NCBI RefSeq assembly: GCF_026427775.1
Contig: NZ_CP044532.1
Coordinates: 4,712,001 to 4,776,000 of the forward strand
Length of the DNA stretch: 64,000 bases
Origin: Arthrobacter sp. CDRTa11
GTDB lineage: Bacteria > Actinomycetota > Actinomycetes > Actinomycetales > Micrococcaceae
Direction: 5' to 3'
Part shown: positions 15,824 to 22,247 of the stretch, piece by piece
Layout: every line of letters starts with the position of its first letter
How positions within the stretch are numbered: position 1 is the first letter of the stretch
Program-made: the position numbers and the translations under genes
Notes under the pieces: generated by a model
Databases searched by the model: none
Told to the model about the DNA's origin: nothing
The model's input: the letters and a program-made list of their open reading frames with translations, nothing else

Positions 15824-16362
15824 CGTTCCACCCCCATTTCGTCCAGGATGGTTCGCAGAGCACGCACCGCGTAGTAGGCCCGCGACTTCACTGTTCCGCT
15901 GGGGATGTTCAGCTGCGCCGCGGCCTCGTTGACGGTGAAGCGCCTGTAGTGAAGCGCCACCAGGACGGTGCGGTGTTCAGTACTAAGCCGGAGCAGCGCC
16001 TCCTCCATGAGGACCCGGTTAAGGAGTTCGTCCACACGCTCGGCTGCCTCGGCGGGATCGGTGAGCTCCTGCTCCAGCGCTTCAGCGGGCCGCCGCTGCG
16101 CCTTGCGGTAATTGTCGATCATGATGTTCCTCGCCGTCCGGAACAGGTAGCTGCGCAGGCTCCCGGTGATGTCAGGGGCCTGCTGCCAGACGCGAAGCAC
16201 CGTTTCCTGAACCACGTCTTCGGCCAGTTGGGGATCCCGGGACGCGCTCAGCACAAAGCGTCGCAGGGCGGTGCCATGTTCCCGGTAGATGGCGGCCACC
16301 ACGTCCTCGTCCAGCGGCATGCCCGGCCTCTCCTGTCCTAGCTTTTCCTGCTGTTCCTGCAT
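15820..16362 (-). CDS. ECF-type RNA polymerase sigma factor (SigK-like)
   Basis: A 180-residue sigma-70 family protein. Region 2 spans about residues 20-90 (RDPQLAEDVVQETVLRVWQQAP and SYLFRTARNIMIDNYRKAQRR) and region 4 about residues 120-175 (LSTEHRTVLVALHYRRFTVNEAAAQLNIPSGTVKSRAYYAVRAL). With the downstream RskA-like anti-sigma factor this is a SigK-type module. ATG 16362 is chosen because the ECF promoter at 16374-16399 lies just upstream; longer in-frame starts would run through that promoter. The same promoter motif faces the lipoprotein gene on the other side, indicating autoregulation and a shared target. Confidence 0.92.
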   Translation of the reverse strand: MQEQQEKLGQERPGMPLDEDVVAAIYREHGTALRRFVLSASRDPQLAEDVVQETVLRVWQQAPDITGSLRSYLFRTARNIMIDNYRKAQRRPAEALEQELTDPAEAAERVDELLNRVLMEEALLRLSTEHRTVLVALHYRRFTVNEAAAQLNIPSGTVKSRAYYAVRALRTILDEMGVER

Positions 16363-16373
16363 CCGGCTGATAC

Positions 16374-16429
16374 GACGTACAGGGGCGGCAAAAGGTTCAC
16401 TTTTGAACCATTCTTTACCCTGATGCGTC
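16374..16429. promoter_or_regulatory. Symmetric divergent ECF sigma-factor promoters
   Basis: Plus strand: TGAACC (16404-16409), 16-bp spacer, CGTC (16426-16429). Minus strand: TGAACC (16399-16394), 16-bp spacer, CGTC (16377-16374). The two -35 elements form an inverted repeat separated by 4 bp, and both -10 elements continue as CGTCGTAYCAG. The match to the AAC...CGTC pattern of ECF promoters, present twice, supports recognition by the adjacent sigma factor. Confidence 0.88.
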
Positions 16430-16483
16430 GTACCAGTTAGCGTCCGGTGATCAGACGCCGGGCACCAGCCAAGGAGCATTCAT

Positions 16484-17035
16484 ATGAAACAGCATCTGGG
16501 CACTGGCTTTGCGGCGCTGGTCCTCGCGGCGGCCCTCTCCGGCTGCGGCGGCAGTCCCGGAACCACCACAACAACGCCCGCAGCGCCAGCGGCTCCGGAG
16601 ACCACCAGCAGTCCTGGCACCACGTCCGCATCGCCGGGAACCAGTTCTCCAGGCGCCTCAGCCGCGGCCGATCTCAAGACGGAATCCTCCAGCGCCGGAG
16701 AGATCGTGGTTGACGCGAAGGGCATGAGCGTTTATTTCTTCACCAAGGATGTGAAAGACTCCGGCACCAGCGCCTGCACGGGATCGTGCATCACCCTCTG
16801 GCCACCGGTTATCACCCCGGCATCATCGCCGGCTGCTGAGGGCGTTACAGGAAAGCTGGGCACCATCACGACGCCGGAGGGCGCCAAGCAGGTAACCCTG
16901 AACGGCCTGCCGCTGTACTACTACGCCGAAGACAAGGAACCCGGCGACATCAAGGGGCAGGGCTTCAGCAACGTCTGGTACCTGGCCAGCCCGTCCGGGG
17001 ACATGATCAAGACGGGGGCGTCGGCGGGGTACTGA
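16484..17035 (+). CDS. Secreted-repeat lipoprotein (COG4315 type)
   Basis: A 183-residue lipoprotein. A signal peptide ends in the lipobox LSGC with the lipidated Cys21. A Thr/Pro/Ser-rich linker (about residues 22-65) leads to two copies of the secreted repeat: YFFTKDVKDSGTSACTGSC and LYYYAEDKEPGD, each showing the Y-x-aromatic-x-x-D motif of the family. Members are cell-surface proteins of unknown function; some bind haem or take part in redox processes. AAGGAG is 7 nt before the ATG. The ECF promoter at 16404-16429 places it under the neighbouring sigma factor, so it is probably an effector of that envelope response. Confidence 0.88.
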   Translation: MKQHLGTGFAALVLAAALSGCGGSPGTTTTTPAAPAAPETTSSPGTTSASPGTSSPGASAAADLKTESSSAGEIVVDAKGMSVYFFTKDVKDSGTSACTGSCITLWPPVITPASSPAAEGVTGKLGTITTPEGAKQVTLNGLPLYYYAEDKEPGDIKGQGFSNVWYLASPSGDMIKTGASAGY

Positions 17036-17114
17036 GGCCCAGCAGGCTGAGCAGCGTTAGTGCCTGAGTTAGGACCGTGCCTTGGAGTTTGAGCTAGGGC
17101 GGCCCAGACTCGGG

Positions 17115-17909
17115 TTAAGGGGTGTGGCCGGGCAGGGGCACAGGCGGGGTGGCCGGAAGCGGCAGGGCCGGAGTGTTTCCCTCACCATGGAGCGGCCCGC
17201 CGGGAACCGCCGGCGTGATGTTATCCGGCACGTGGACTTCCGGGATGGTTACCTTCGCTGAGGGGCCAGGAACCGAATCGTGCTCCGCACCGTGCGTGGC
17301 TTCGGTCTCCGGGACTTTTGCATCCTGGACCGGGGCAGTTGGCTCAGCCGGAGTGGTCGATGCTGGCTTGCCGGGCTGGGCAGACGCGGGCGCGGGAACC
17401 TGGGCCGGTTTGGTCGCTGGTCCTGCGCCCATGGTGGAAACGAACGACGTCACCGCCTGGTTCAGCTGGCCAAAGGAGTCGCGGACGCCCTGGTCCGAAG
17501 CCGCGGCAACGGCTCCTCCGGCTGCCAGAGAAACTGCCACGGAAAGAGTGGTGAGCGCGATCCGGCGTTTGGCCCGGCGCCGTGCCGCCAGTTCGTCGGT
17601 CACTTTTCCGGAGTCGGTGGTGGCAAGAGAAGCGTTTTGGGCCGTCGAGGCTGAGGAAGTTTCCTGGATTGACGGTGTTGACTGGACTGCTGGAAGAGCG
17701 GCAGTTGACTGAATTGCCTGGACAGCAGCAAGCCGGGCAGTTGCCGGGGCCATGAGGGCGGCCACGGCGGCCGAGGGCTCGGGCTGATTGGCGCCCAGCG
17801 CCTGCAGCTCAAGCAGGACCGGGCGGAGCGCGCCGTCGTCGTCCAGTTCTGCCTCCAGCAGCAGCTGGTCAACAGTCCCGTTAGTGCGGGAGCCTGCGGT
17901 GTCACTCAT
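17115..17909 (-). CDS. Single-pass membrane protein coupled to a sigma factor, putative anti-sigma factor
   Basis: A 264-residue protein. An acidic, Ala/Ser-rich cytosolic part (residues 1-115) leads through an Arg-rich stop-transfer (RRRAKRR) to one membrane helix (about residues 117-138), then to a Pro/Ala/Thr-rich exterior region with many PAP and TPP motifs. It has no HxxxCxxC zinc motif. Its ATG overlaps the end of the sigma gene by 8 nt, the layout of cognate anti-sigma factors, and that is the inferred role. The frame continues open upstream through the sigma gene, but that part is a shadow. Confidence 0.7.
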   Translation of the reverse strand: MSDTAGSRTNGTVDQLLLEAELDDDGALRPVLLELQALGANQPEPSAAVAALMAPATARLAAVQAIQSTAALPAVQSTPSIQETSSASTAQNASLATTDSGKVTDELAARRRAKRRIALTTLSVAVSLAAGGAVAAASDQGVRDSFGQLNQAVTSFVSTMGAGPATKPAQVPAPASAQPGKPASTTPAEPTAPVQDAKVPETEATHGAEHDSVPGPSAKVTIPEVHVPDNITPAVPGGPLHGEGNTPALPLPATPPVPLPGHTP

Positions 17910-18480
17910 GATGTGCCTGGTTTCTTTTGAGCGTCTGGTCCTTGAGATTTTGCAGCGCCCTGCGCTGGAGCTGCTTGATGGCACCCTGGGACTTGCCCAT
18001 GATGCCGGCCACCTGTTCGATGGAGAGGTCTGCGACAACCCGCAGGGCAAGGACTTCACGGTGGTCGTCAGCCAGGCCGTCCAGCAAGGCAGCCGCCCCG
18101 CCGTCGTGGCCCAGCGCGTGGTCCTCGGCCGAGGCGGTGCTGCGCCCGTCCTGCAGCGGGTCATAGGGCGTGAACTCCGGCCTGCGCTCCACTTTGCGGT
18201 AGTAATCCACCATCCGGGCGTGGGCGATGGAAAACAGTAGCGACTTTGCGCCCTGGAGTCCGCCGGTGAGATCGCCGATTTTGGGGAAGAAGGCCAGAAA
18301 GACGTCCTGGGTGACGGCTTCGGGGTCATCAACTCCACGGGCGCGGAGGTAGCCCAGCACAGCGCCGGAGAACAAACGGTAGACAGCGCTAAAAAGCACA
18401 GCCGGATCCGCGCCGGCTGTGTCTGCGAATATCTCGATGTCGTCTTCGGCCAAAGTGTCAAGCACCAGCGGCTCCTCCAT
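17902..18480 (-). CDS. ECF-like RNA polymerase sigma factor
   Basis: A 192-residue sigma-70 family protein. Region 2 is visible as VTQDVFLAFFPKIGDLTGGLQGAKSLLFSIAHARMVDYYRKVERRP (shortened pattern: DVFLAFF ... ARMVDYYRK) and region 4 as DDHREVLALRVVADLSIEQVAGIMGKSQGAIKQLQRRALQNL in segments. The N-terminal 25 residues are acidic (LDTLAEDDIEIFAD). It is followed by an overlapping membrane-protein gene, probably its regulator, and preceded by a secreted alanine-rich protein gene on the same strand. The ATG at 18480 has a poor ribosome site. Confidence 0.82.
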   Translation of the reverse strand: MEEPLVLDTLAEDDIEIFADTAGADPAVLFSAVYRLFSGAVLGYLRARGVDDPEAVTQDVFLAFFPKIGDLTGGLQGAKSLLFSIAHARMVDYYRKVERRPEFTPYDPLQDGRSTASAEDHALGHDGGAAALLDGLADDHREVLALRVVADLSIEQVAGIMGKSQGAIKQLQRRALQNLKDQTLKRNQAHHE

Positions 18481-18553
18481 CCCGGGCAGCTGACCCGCGC
18501 GTCCCGGTATCCGCGCGGACTGCTCCGCGGCCTCCTTGGGCTGCCATATGGAC

Positions 18554-18590
18554 TGCGGGAACCCCGCCCCTTGGGGGCCAGGTTCCCGCA
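18554..18590 (-). terminator. Hairpin between secreted-protein gene and sigma gene
   Basis: TGCGGGAACC (18554-18563) and GGTTCCCGCA (18581-18590) form perfect 10-nt arms, with an inner GCCCC/GGGGG pairing. No T-run follows on the minus strand, so it may reduce rather than stop read-through from 18609-19247 into the sigma gene. Confidence 0.45.
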
Positions 18591-18608
18591 GACCACCCTA
18601 GCTGAAGG

Positions 18609-19247
18609 CTAGTGGTGGGCCGAAACGGCCGGAGCGTCCACGACGTTGCCGGGAACTGCAGGAACGGCCGGAACGGCGGGAACCGCAGGCGCTCCGTCAA
18701 CAGAAGGAACGGCCGGAACGGCGGGAACGGCAGGAACAGCCGGAACCTCTGCCTTGACGGCGGCGGAGCCCATGGCGGCAGCCTCGGCGTCAGCGGCAGC
18801 CTTGGCCTTCGCGGTGACGTCGGTGCAGAAGCTTTCGATGTTAGCTTCGCCGTCGGCGGCAATGGCCAGGGAGGCGAAACCCTCGGAGTTGGCGTTCAGG
18901 CCACCGTGGGTGAAGGCGGTGCACAGTCCGAAGGTGGCGGCGCCGGCTGCGTCCACTGCGGTACCGGCTGCGGCGGAAGCCTTGGCTTCAGCGGAAACCT
19001 CGTCGCCGGACACTGCGGTCTTGGCGGAGGCGTCTGCGGCAGCATCCGCGTCTGCCTTTGCAGCTGCAGCCACGTCGTCGGCCAGCTTCGGGGCAGGGGC
19101 GCCGAGCAGTTCGTGGGCGGTCTGCTGGGCAGCCGCGGGAAGCACGCCTGACGTGGCGGCGACGGCGGTGCCGCCGACTGCCAGGGTGCCTGCGGCCAGT
19201 ACTCCGGCTGCGATCTTGCTGGTGGCGAGAACAGTGAACAACGACAT
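18609..19247 (-). CDS. Secreted Ala-rich protein with C-terminal VPAVP repeats
   Basis: A 212-residue exported protein. The N-terminus is a signal sequence (SLFTVLATSKIAAGVLAAGTLAVGG) followed by an Ala/Asp-rich helical domain with two cysteines (LCTAFTH, FCTDV) and a C-terminal tail of tandem AVP repeats (about residues 155-205). Function is unknown; the pattern suggests a wall-associated or wall-spanning protein. GGAG lies 8 nt before ATG 19247. A longer start at 19298 would add a non-signal-like segment. It may be the first gene of the sigma-factor unit at 17115-18480. Confidence 0.7.
   Translation of the reverse strand: MSLFTVLATSKIAAGVLAAGTLAVGGTAVAATSGVLPAAAQQTAHELLGAPAPKLADDVAAAAKADADAAADASAKTAVSGDEVSAEAKASAAAGTAVDAAGAATFGLCTAFTHGGLNANSEGFASLAIAADGEANIESFCTDVTAKAKAAADAEAAAMGSAAVKAEVPAVPAVPAVPAVPSVDGAPAVPAVPAVPAVPGNVVDAPAVSAHH
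18648..18745. repeat. Tandem 9-bp coding repeats
   Basis: Degenerate units of the type GGAACGGCC/GGAACGGCG are repeated about ten times with one interruption (18690-18705). They encode the AVP repeats of the secreted protein. Such arrays are prone to length variation. Confidence 0.7.
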
Positions 19248-19379
19248 AAAGACACTCCAAAAGCTAGAAACAATGTGGATGCGGCTCCGGGGAGCCAATC
19301 ACCACCTACATCGCTGGCAGGAGCGGGAAAGTTACGGTTGTCCCAAAATTTCTTTGATCATCGCCCTGCAGGACGGGAT

Positions 19380-19385
19380 TAGGAT
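19380..19385 (+). promoter_or_regulatory. -10 box of a leaderless promoter
   Basis: TAGGAT ends 6 nt before the ATG at 19392; no Shine-Dalgarno sequence is seen. Confidence 0.45.
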
Positions 19386-19391
19386 CAAGGC

Positions 19392-19985
19392 ATGCCCAAG
19401 ACTCCGGAGCCCCAAAAGACCGCGAAAACGTGGCAGACAATGGTGGAAAGCAACCAGGCCCTCCTCCTGCGGAAGTCAGGGCACGACATCGCGTACTGGG
19501 TGGAACGGGCACGCGCGGAAGGCATCCAAAACGACGCGCAGCTTCGCGACTGGATGCGCGATCAGCACGGCATCACGGGCTACGCGCAGTACGCCGTGTC
19601 CTGGGAACTTTTCGGCTATCCGGACTTCATGCTGCAGGACGCCGATGAGCTGATTGAGGGCCAGTACAGCCAGCACCCGGAGCTGCGCCCCATCGCGGAT
19701 GCCCTCCTGGCCTGGGCCTCGGCCACTGACGGTGTGGGGATCCAGATGCGGAAGGGATACGTTTCCCTGCACAGCCCGCGGCGCAAGTTCGCGCAGATCA
19801 CCCGCACCACCAACACCGCCGTGGACGTGACCCTGCGCCTGGATGCCCCCGCGCAGGGACGGCTGGAGGCCATCAAGGTCCGCCCGGACGACGCCTTTGA
19901 CCGCCGCGTCCGCCTGACGTCGGCGGATGACGTTGACGCAGAAATCCTGGACATCCTGGCCGCGGCCCTGGACCAGAACCGCTAA
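19392..19985 (+). CDS. DUF4287/DUF5655-type protein
   Basis: A 197-residue cytosolic protein. The N-terminal half (TWQTMVESNQALLLRKSGHDIAYWVERA...GITGYAQYAVSWELFG) has the pattern of DUF4287, and the C-terminal half (MRKGYVSLHSPRRKFAQITRTTNTAVDVTLRL...DDAFDRRVRLTSADDVDAEILDIL) that of DUF5655, a domain thought to bind nucleic acid or act in DNA transactions. The two-domain combination is common in Actinobacteria and uncharacterised. Leaderless-type start; monocistronic. Confidence 0.7.
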   Translation: MPKTPEPQKTAKTWQTMVESNQALLLRKSGHDIAYWVERARAEGIQNDAQLRDWMRDQHGITGYAQYAVSWELFGYPDFMLQDADELIEGQYSQHPELRPIADALLAWASATDGVGIQMRKGYVSLHSPRRKFAQITRTTNTAVDVTLRLDAPAQGRLEAIKVRPDDAFDRRVRLTSADDVDAEILDILAAALDQNR

Positions 19986-20047
19986 GAAGCCCGCCGGCGG
20001 GTTCCCGGCAATCCGCCCGGGCCGGGCCCCGCCGTCGAACTCGTGGC

Positions 20048-20899
20048 CTACGCGTCGACCATGTCCCCGTCAGCCTCTTCGAACTCAACGGCGGCCACGA
20101 TTTCCTGGGTGACCGGGTTGATCATGAACGCTTCGTCGCCTTCCTCCACCATGAGGAAGTCTCCATGGTCCGTGCTGAAGTGCCAGGCCAGCGTCTTGTC
20201 CCCATGGTGCAGGTAGTTGGGGTCGCCCATGGTGATCTTCTGGAGACTGTAGCCGGCGATGTTGCAGAGTTCACGAATGACAATCTCGAAGTCCGGCGCA
20301 TTCTCCAGGGCCTCGGCATCGGCCCGGGCCTGACGCTGGGCGAGGTCCGGAATGAGAGCCACCAGGCGCTCAATGTGGGCGGTAAGGCCGTCGTCGTCGA
20401 GCACCAGCAACGCGTCCTGCCCGCGGAGCCAGGCGGCATTCAGGGCAGTGACGTTCTCTGTTTCCAGAAGCTCCTCGAAGTCGCCGTCGAGCTCTTCCAT
20501 CCGGAGGACGCCGTCGGGGGTTTCCTCATCTTCGTCCAGCCCGCCGTCGAGATACCGTTCGGCGTCTTCCTCGGACAGGGCATCGAATGCCTCAGCGGTC
20601 CGGTTGAACAGGTCCAGGTGGGCGGTGGCCCCCATGCCCGCCAGGCCCTCGCGGATCAGGGTGTCACTTTCCGCCCGGTCAGGGGATGTGAACACGTACT
20701 GGGCGAACCCGCCCTCCAGGGACTGGGTGAGGTAGAAATCCACGTAGTAGCTGCGGAGGGCCGCGGGGGAAATTTCGCTGGAGTGCAGCAGTTCCCGGTG
20801 CATGGCATCAACCACCCGGACATTGGAATCCACAACCTCCTCATTGCTTGCTTCGATGCTGTCGGCGGTCAGAACGACGGGCTGCTGGCTGGTGGTCAT
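20048..20899 (-). CDS. DMP19 family (DUF4375) protein
   Basis: A 283-residue acidic cytosolic protein. The segment LRSYYVDFYLTQSLEGGFAQYVF followed by a helical middle part matches DMP19, a fold described as a DNA-mimic in Neisseria. The C-terminal third adds a small sheet domain (ITMGDPNYLHHGDKTLAWHFSTDHGDFLMVEEGDEAFMINPV). Whether this actinobacterial member mimics DNA is not known. GGA is 5 nt before ATG 20899; a start 12 nt upstream is possible. Confidence 0.7.
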   Translation of the reverse strand: MTTSQQPVVLTADSIEASNEEVVDSNVRVVDAMHRELLHSSEISPAALRSYYVDFYLTQSLEGGFAQYVFTSPDRAESDTLIREGLAGMGATAHLDLFNRTAEAFDALSEEDAERYLDGGLDEDEETPDGVLRMEELDGDFEELLETENVTALNAAWLRGQDALLVLDDDGLTAHIERLVALIPDLAQRQARADAEALENAPDFEIVIRELCNIAGYSLQKITMGDPNYLHHGDKTLAWHFSTDHGDFLMVEEGDEAFMINPVTQEIVAAVEFEEADGDMVDA

Positions 20900-20983
20900 G
20901 GGATTCCTCACTACTGAAAAACGGTGGTGCTTGGGACACTTTTCACGCTACGGGGGCGGGGCAGACCACCTGTTGAGGAGGAC

Positions 20984-21151
20984 ATGAACGTCAAGCGAAG
21001 TTTCGGAGACCCGTGGAAGTGGAAACAGGACCGGCGCCTCCGCGCGTACCTGCTGAATGGATTACAGCGGCGACATGCCAAGGCATCTTGCGGCAGCAGC
21101 CCCGCGCATTTAGGTTCGGAGCATGGCCGCACCCTGGGGATCCGCCGGTGA
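20984..21151 (+). CDS. Possible small basic ORF
   Basis: A 55-codon frame (begins MNVKRSFGDPWKWKQ) with an unusually good site, GAGGAGG, 4 nt before the ATG. The product is Arg/Lys/His-rich with no recognised motif. Codon positions do not show a clear third-position GC bias, so it may be non-coding. It lies in the 335-base gap between the DMP19 gene and the gene at 21235. Confidence 0.25.
   Translation: MNVKRSFGDPWKWKQDRRLRAYLLNGLQRRHAKASCGSSPAHLGSEHGRTLGIRR
21088..21116 (+). promoter_or_regulatory. Promoter for the gene at 21235
   Basis: TTGCGG (21088-21093), 17-bp spacer, TAGGTT (21111-21116). An ATG at 21123 sits 6 nt after the -10 and opens a 31-codon frame, so a tiny leaderless ORF may precede the main gene. 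Confidence 0.4.
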
Positions 21152-21234
21152 AGGAAACCGTTCGACGCCGGCACCACTGTCCGTGGCGCGGCCCGCCACA
21201 CCTTCATGTCCCTGACTGTTGAAAGGCCAAACCC

Positions 21235-21537
21235 ATGCAACCCGATCTCGGCCAGCTCGCAGCTAACGAACACGCAAACTTGGCCGCCACACTGCTGTCA
21301 TCTGCCGAGGCGGCGCTGCTGGAAAATCCCGGCAGCACCGAAGCCCATGTGGCACTCGCGCAGGCGCACGCCACGCTGGCCCTGGCGCTTGAAACACGCG
21401 CAGCGGCGTATGACACCCGCACGGCCACGTACGTGGCCTATCTGGCGACGCTGCCCACCGGAAACCATGCGGACAAACAGCATGCTGCCGTCGTGGGGAA
21501 ACTGGTCCGCGACCGGCTTGGCTTCGAACCGGCCTGA
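21235..21537 (+). CDS. Small helical hypothetical protein
   Basis: A 100-residue, Ala-rich, entirely helical cytosolic protein (LAATLLSSAEAALLENPGSTEAHVALAQAHATLALALETRAAAYDTR). The middle part resembles a single TPR-like helix pair. No known family is recognised. GAAAGG lies about 10 nt before the ATG. It lies upstream of the copper cassette but has its own promoter. Confidence 0.55.
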   Translation: MQPDLGQLAANEHANLAATLLSSAEAALLENPGSTEAHVALAQAHATLALALETRAAAYDTRTATYVAYLATLPTGNHADKQHAAVVGKLVRDRLGFEPA

Positions 21538-21636
21538 CTCGCCGGCAGATCTGGGGCAGATTCGGGCAGGCCGCAGGACACCTGCGAATAGAAGGACGTT
21601 TGAGATAACGACCTCCCTTGCAGCATTTCCGTTCCC

Positions 21637-21665
21637 TTGACTTGCATACCCCCTGGGGGTATATT
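21637..21665 (+). promoter_or_regulatory. Copper-responsive promoter with CsoR-type operator
   Basis: TTGACT (21637-21642), 17-bp spacer, TATATT (21660-21665). The spacer contains the palindrome ATACCCCCTGGGGGTAT (21646-21662), matching the known CsoR operator pattern of C-run/G-run flanked by TA. Bound CsoR would cover the promoter; Cu(I) would release it. No csoR gene is in the window. Confidence 0.88.
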
Positions 21666-21769
21666 TTTCAGTGTTGTCAGTGAAGTGGTATGTCCCGGCG
21701 ATGCCTTGCACCGCCATCACAGCCGTTCAACCCCAGCACCCATCACCTTCTTCAAGGATTGGAACTGAC

Positions 21770-22189
21770 ATGCGTGGATTTGAACACCTGACCCCCTTGC
21801 CGTTGGCCACCGCCGGCCAGAGCTGCTGCTCCCCGCACAGTGGAGGCGGACACGGCAAGCCTGTCCAGCTCAAAGCTGACGAGCTGAAACCTGGCGGAAT
21901 GAAAGCTGGCGAGGAGAAGGCCGTTGAGGTCAAGGCAGCCGATGTTGAAGCTGCCAATGTTGTAGCTGCCGAACGAACTGAGTTCGGCCTTGAGGGCCTA
22001 ACGTGCGGGCACTGCGTCCAGACTGTGGAAAAGGCCGTCACCCGAGTGGAAGGCGTGGAAGCCGCCTCGGTTGAACTAGTCCCAAGTGGACGCTCACGGC
22101 TGGTCATCGCCGGAACACCGGATGAAGCAGTCATAAACCACATAAACCAGGCTGTCACAGCAGCCGGATACACCCTCATCAGCCACTGA
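21770..22189 (+). CDS. copZ: CopZ-like copper chaperone with extended N-terminus
   Basis: A 139-residue protein. The C-terminal approximately 70 residues are a heavy-metal-associated ferredoxin-like domain with the Cu(I) site GLTCGHC (Cys79, Cys82) followed by the usual helix VQTVEKAVTRVEGV. The N-terminus has a second possible metal site, QSCCSPHSGGGHG, then a Lys/Glu/Ala-rich linker of imperfect short repeats (residues 30-70). It would deliver Cu(I) to the P-ATPase encoded next. ATG 21770 is chosen: the sequence upstream, including an ATG at 21671, lies between promoter and gene and is not HMA-like. Confidence 0.85.
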   Translation: MRGFEHLTPLPLATAGQSCCSPHSGGGHGKPVQLKADELKPGGMKAGEEKAVEVKAADVEAANVVAAERTEFGLEGLTCGHCVQTVEKAVTRVEGVEAASVELVPSGRSRLVIAGTPDEAVINHINQAVTAAGYTLISH

Positions 22190-22247
22190 CTACTACGGCC
22201 TGGCCACGGTCATGGTGCCCGTCACAGGCCGCGCCTGAGGATTGATC

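Noticed and set aside
17115..18596. One 493-codon gene on the minus strand
   Set aside because: Its first 230 codons are an out-of-frame shadow of the sigma factor. The real gene starts at 17909, overlapping the sigma stop.
20912..21234. tRNA or small RNA gene in the gap
   Set aside because: No cloverleaf, CCA end or terminator hairpin with T-run was found; only a promoter-like pair and weak ORFs.
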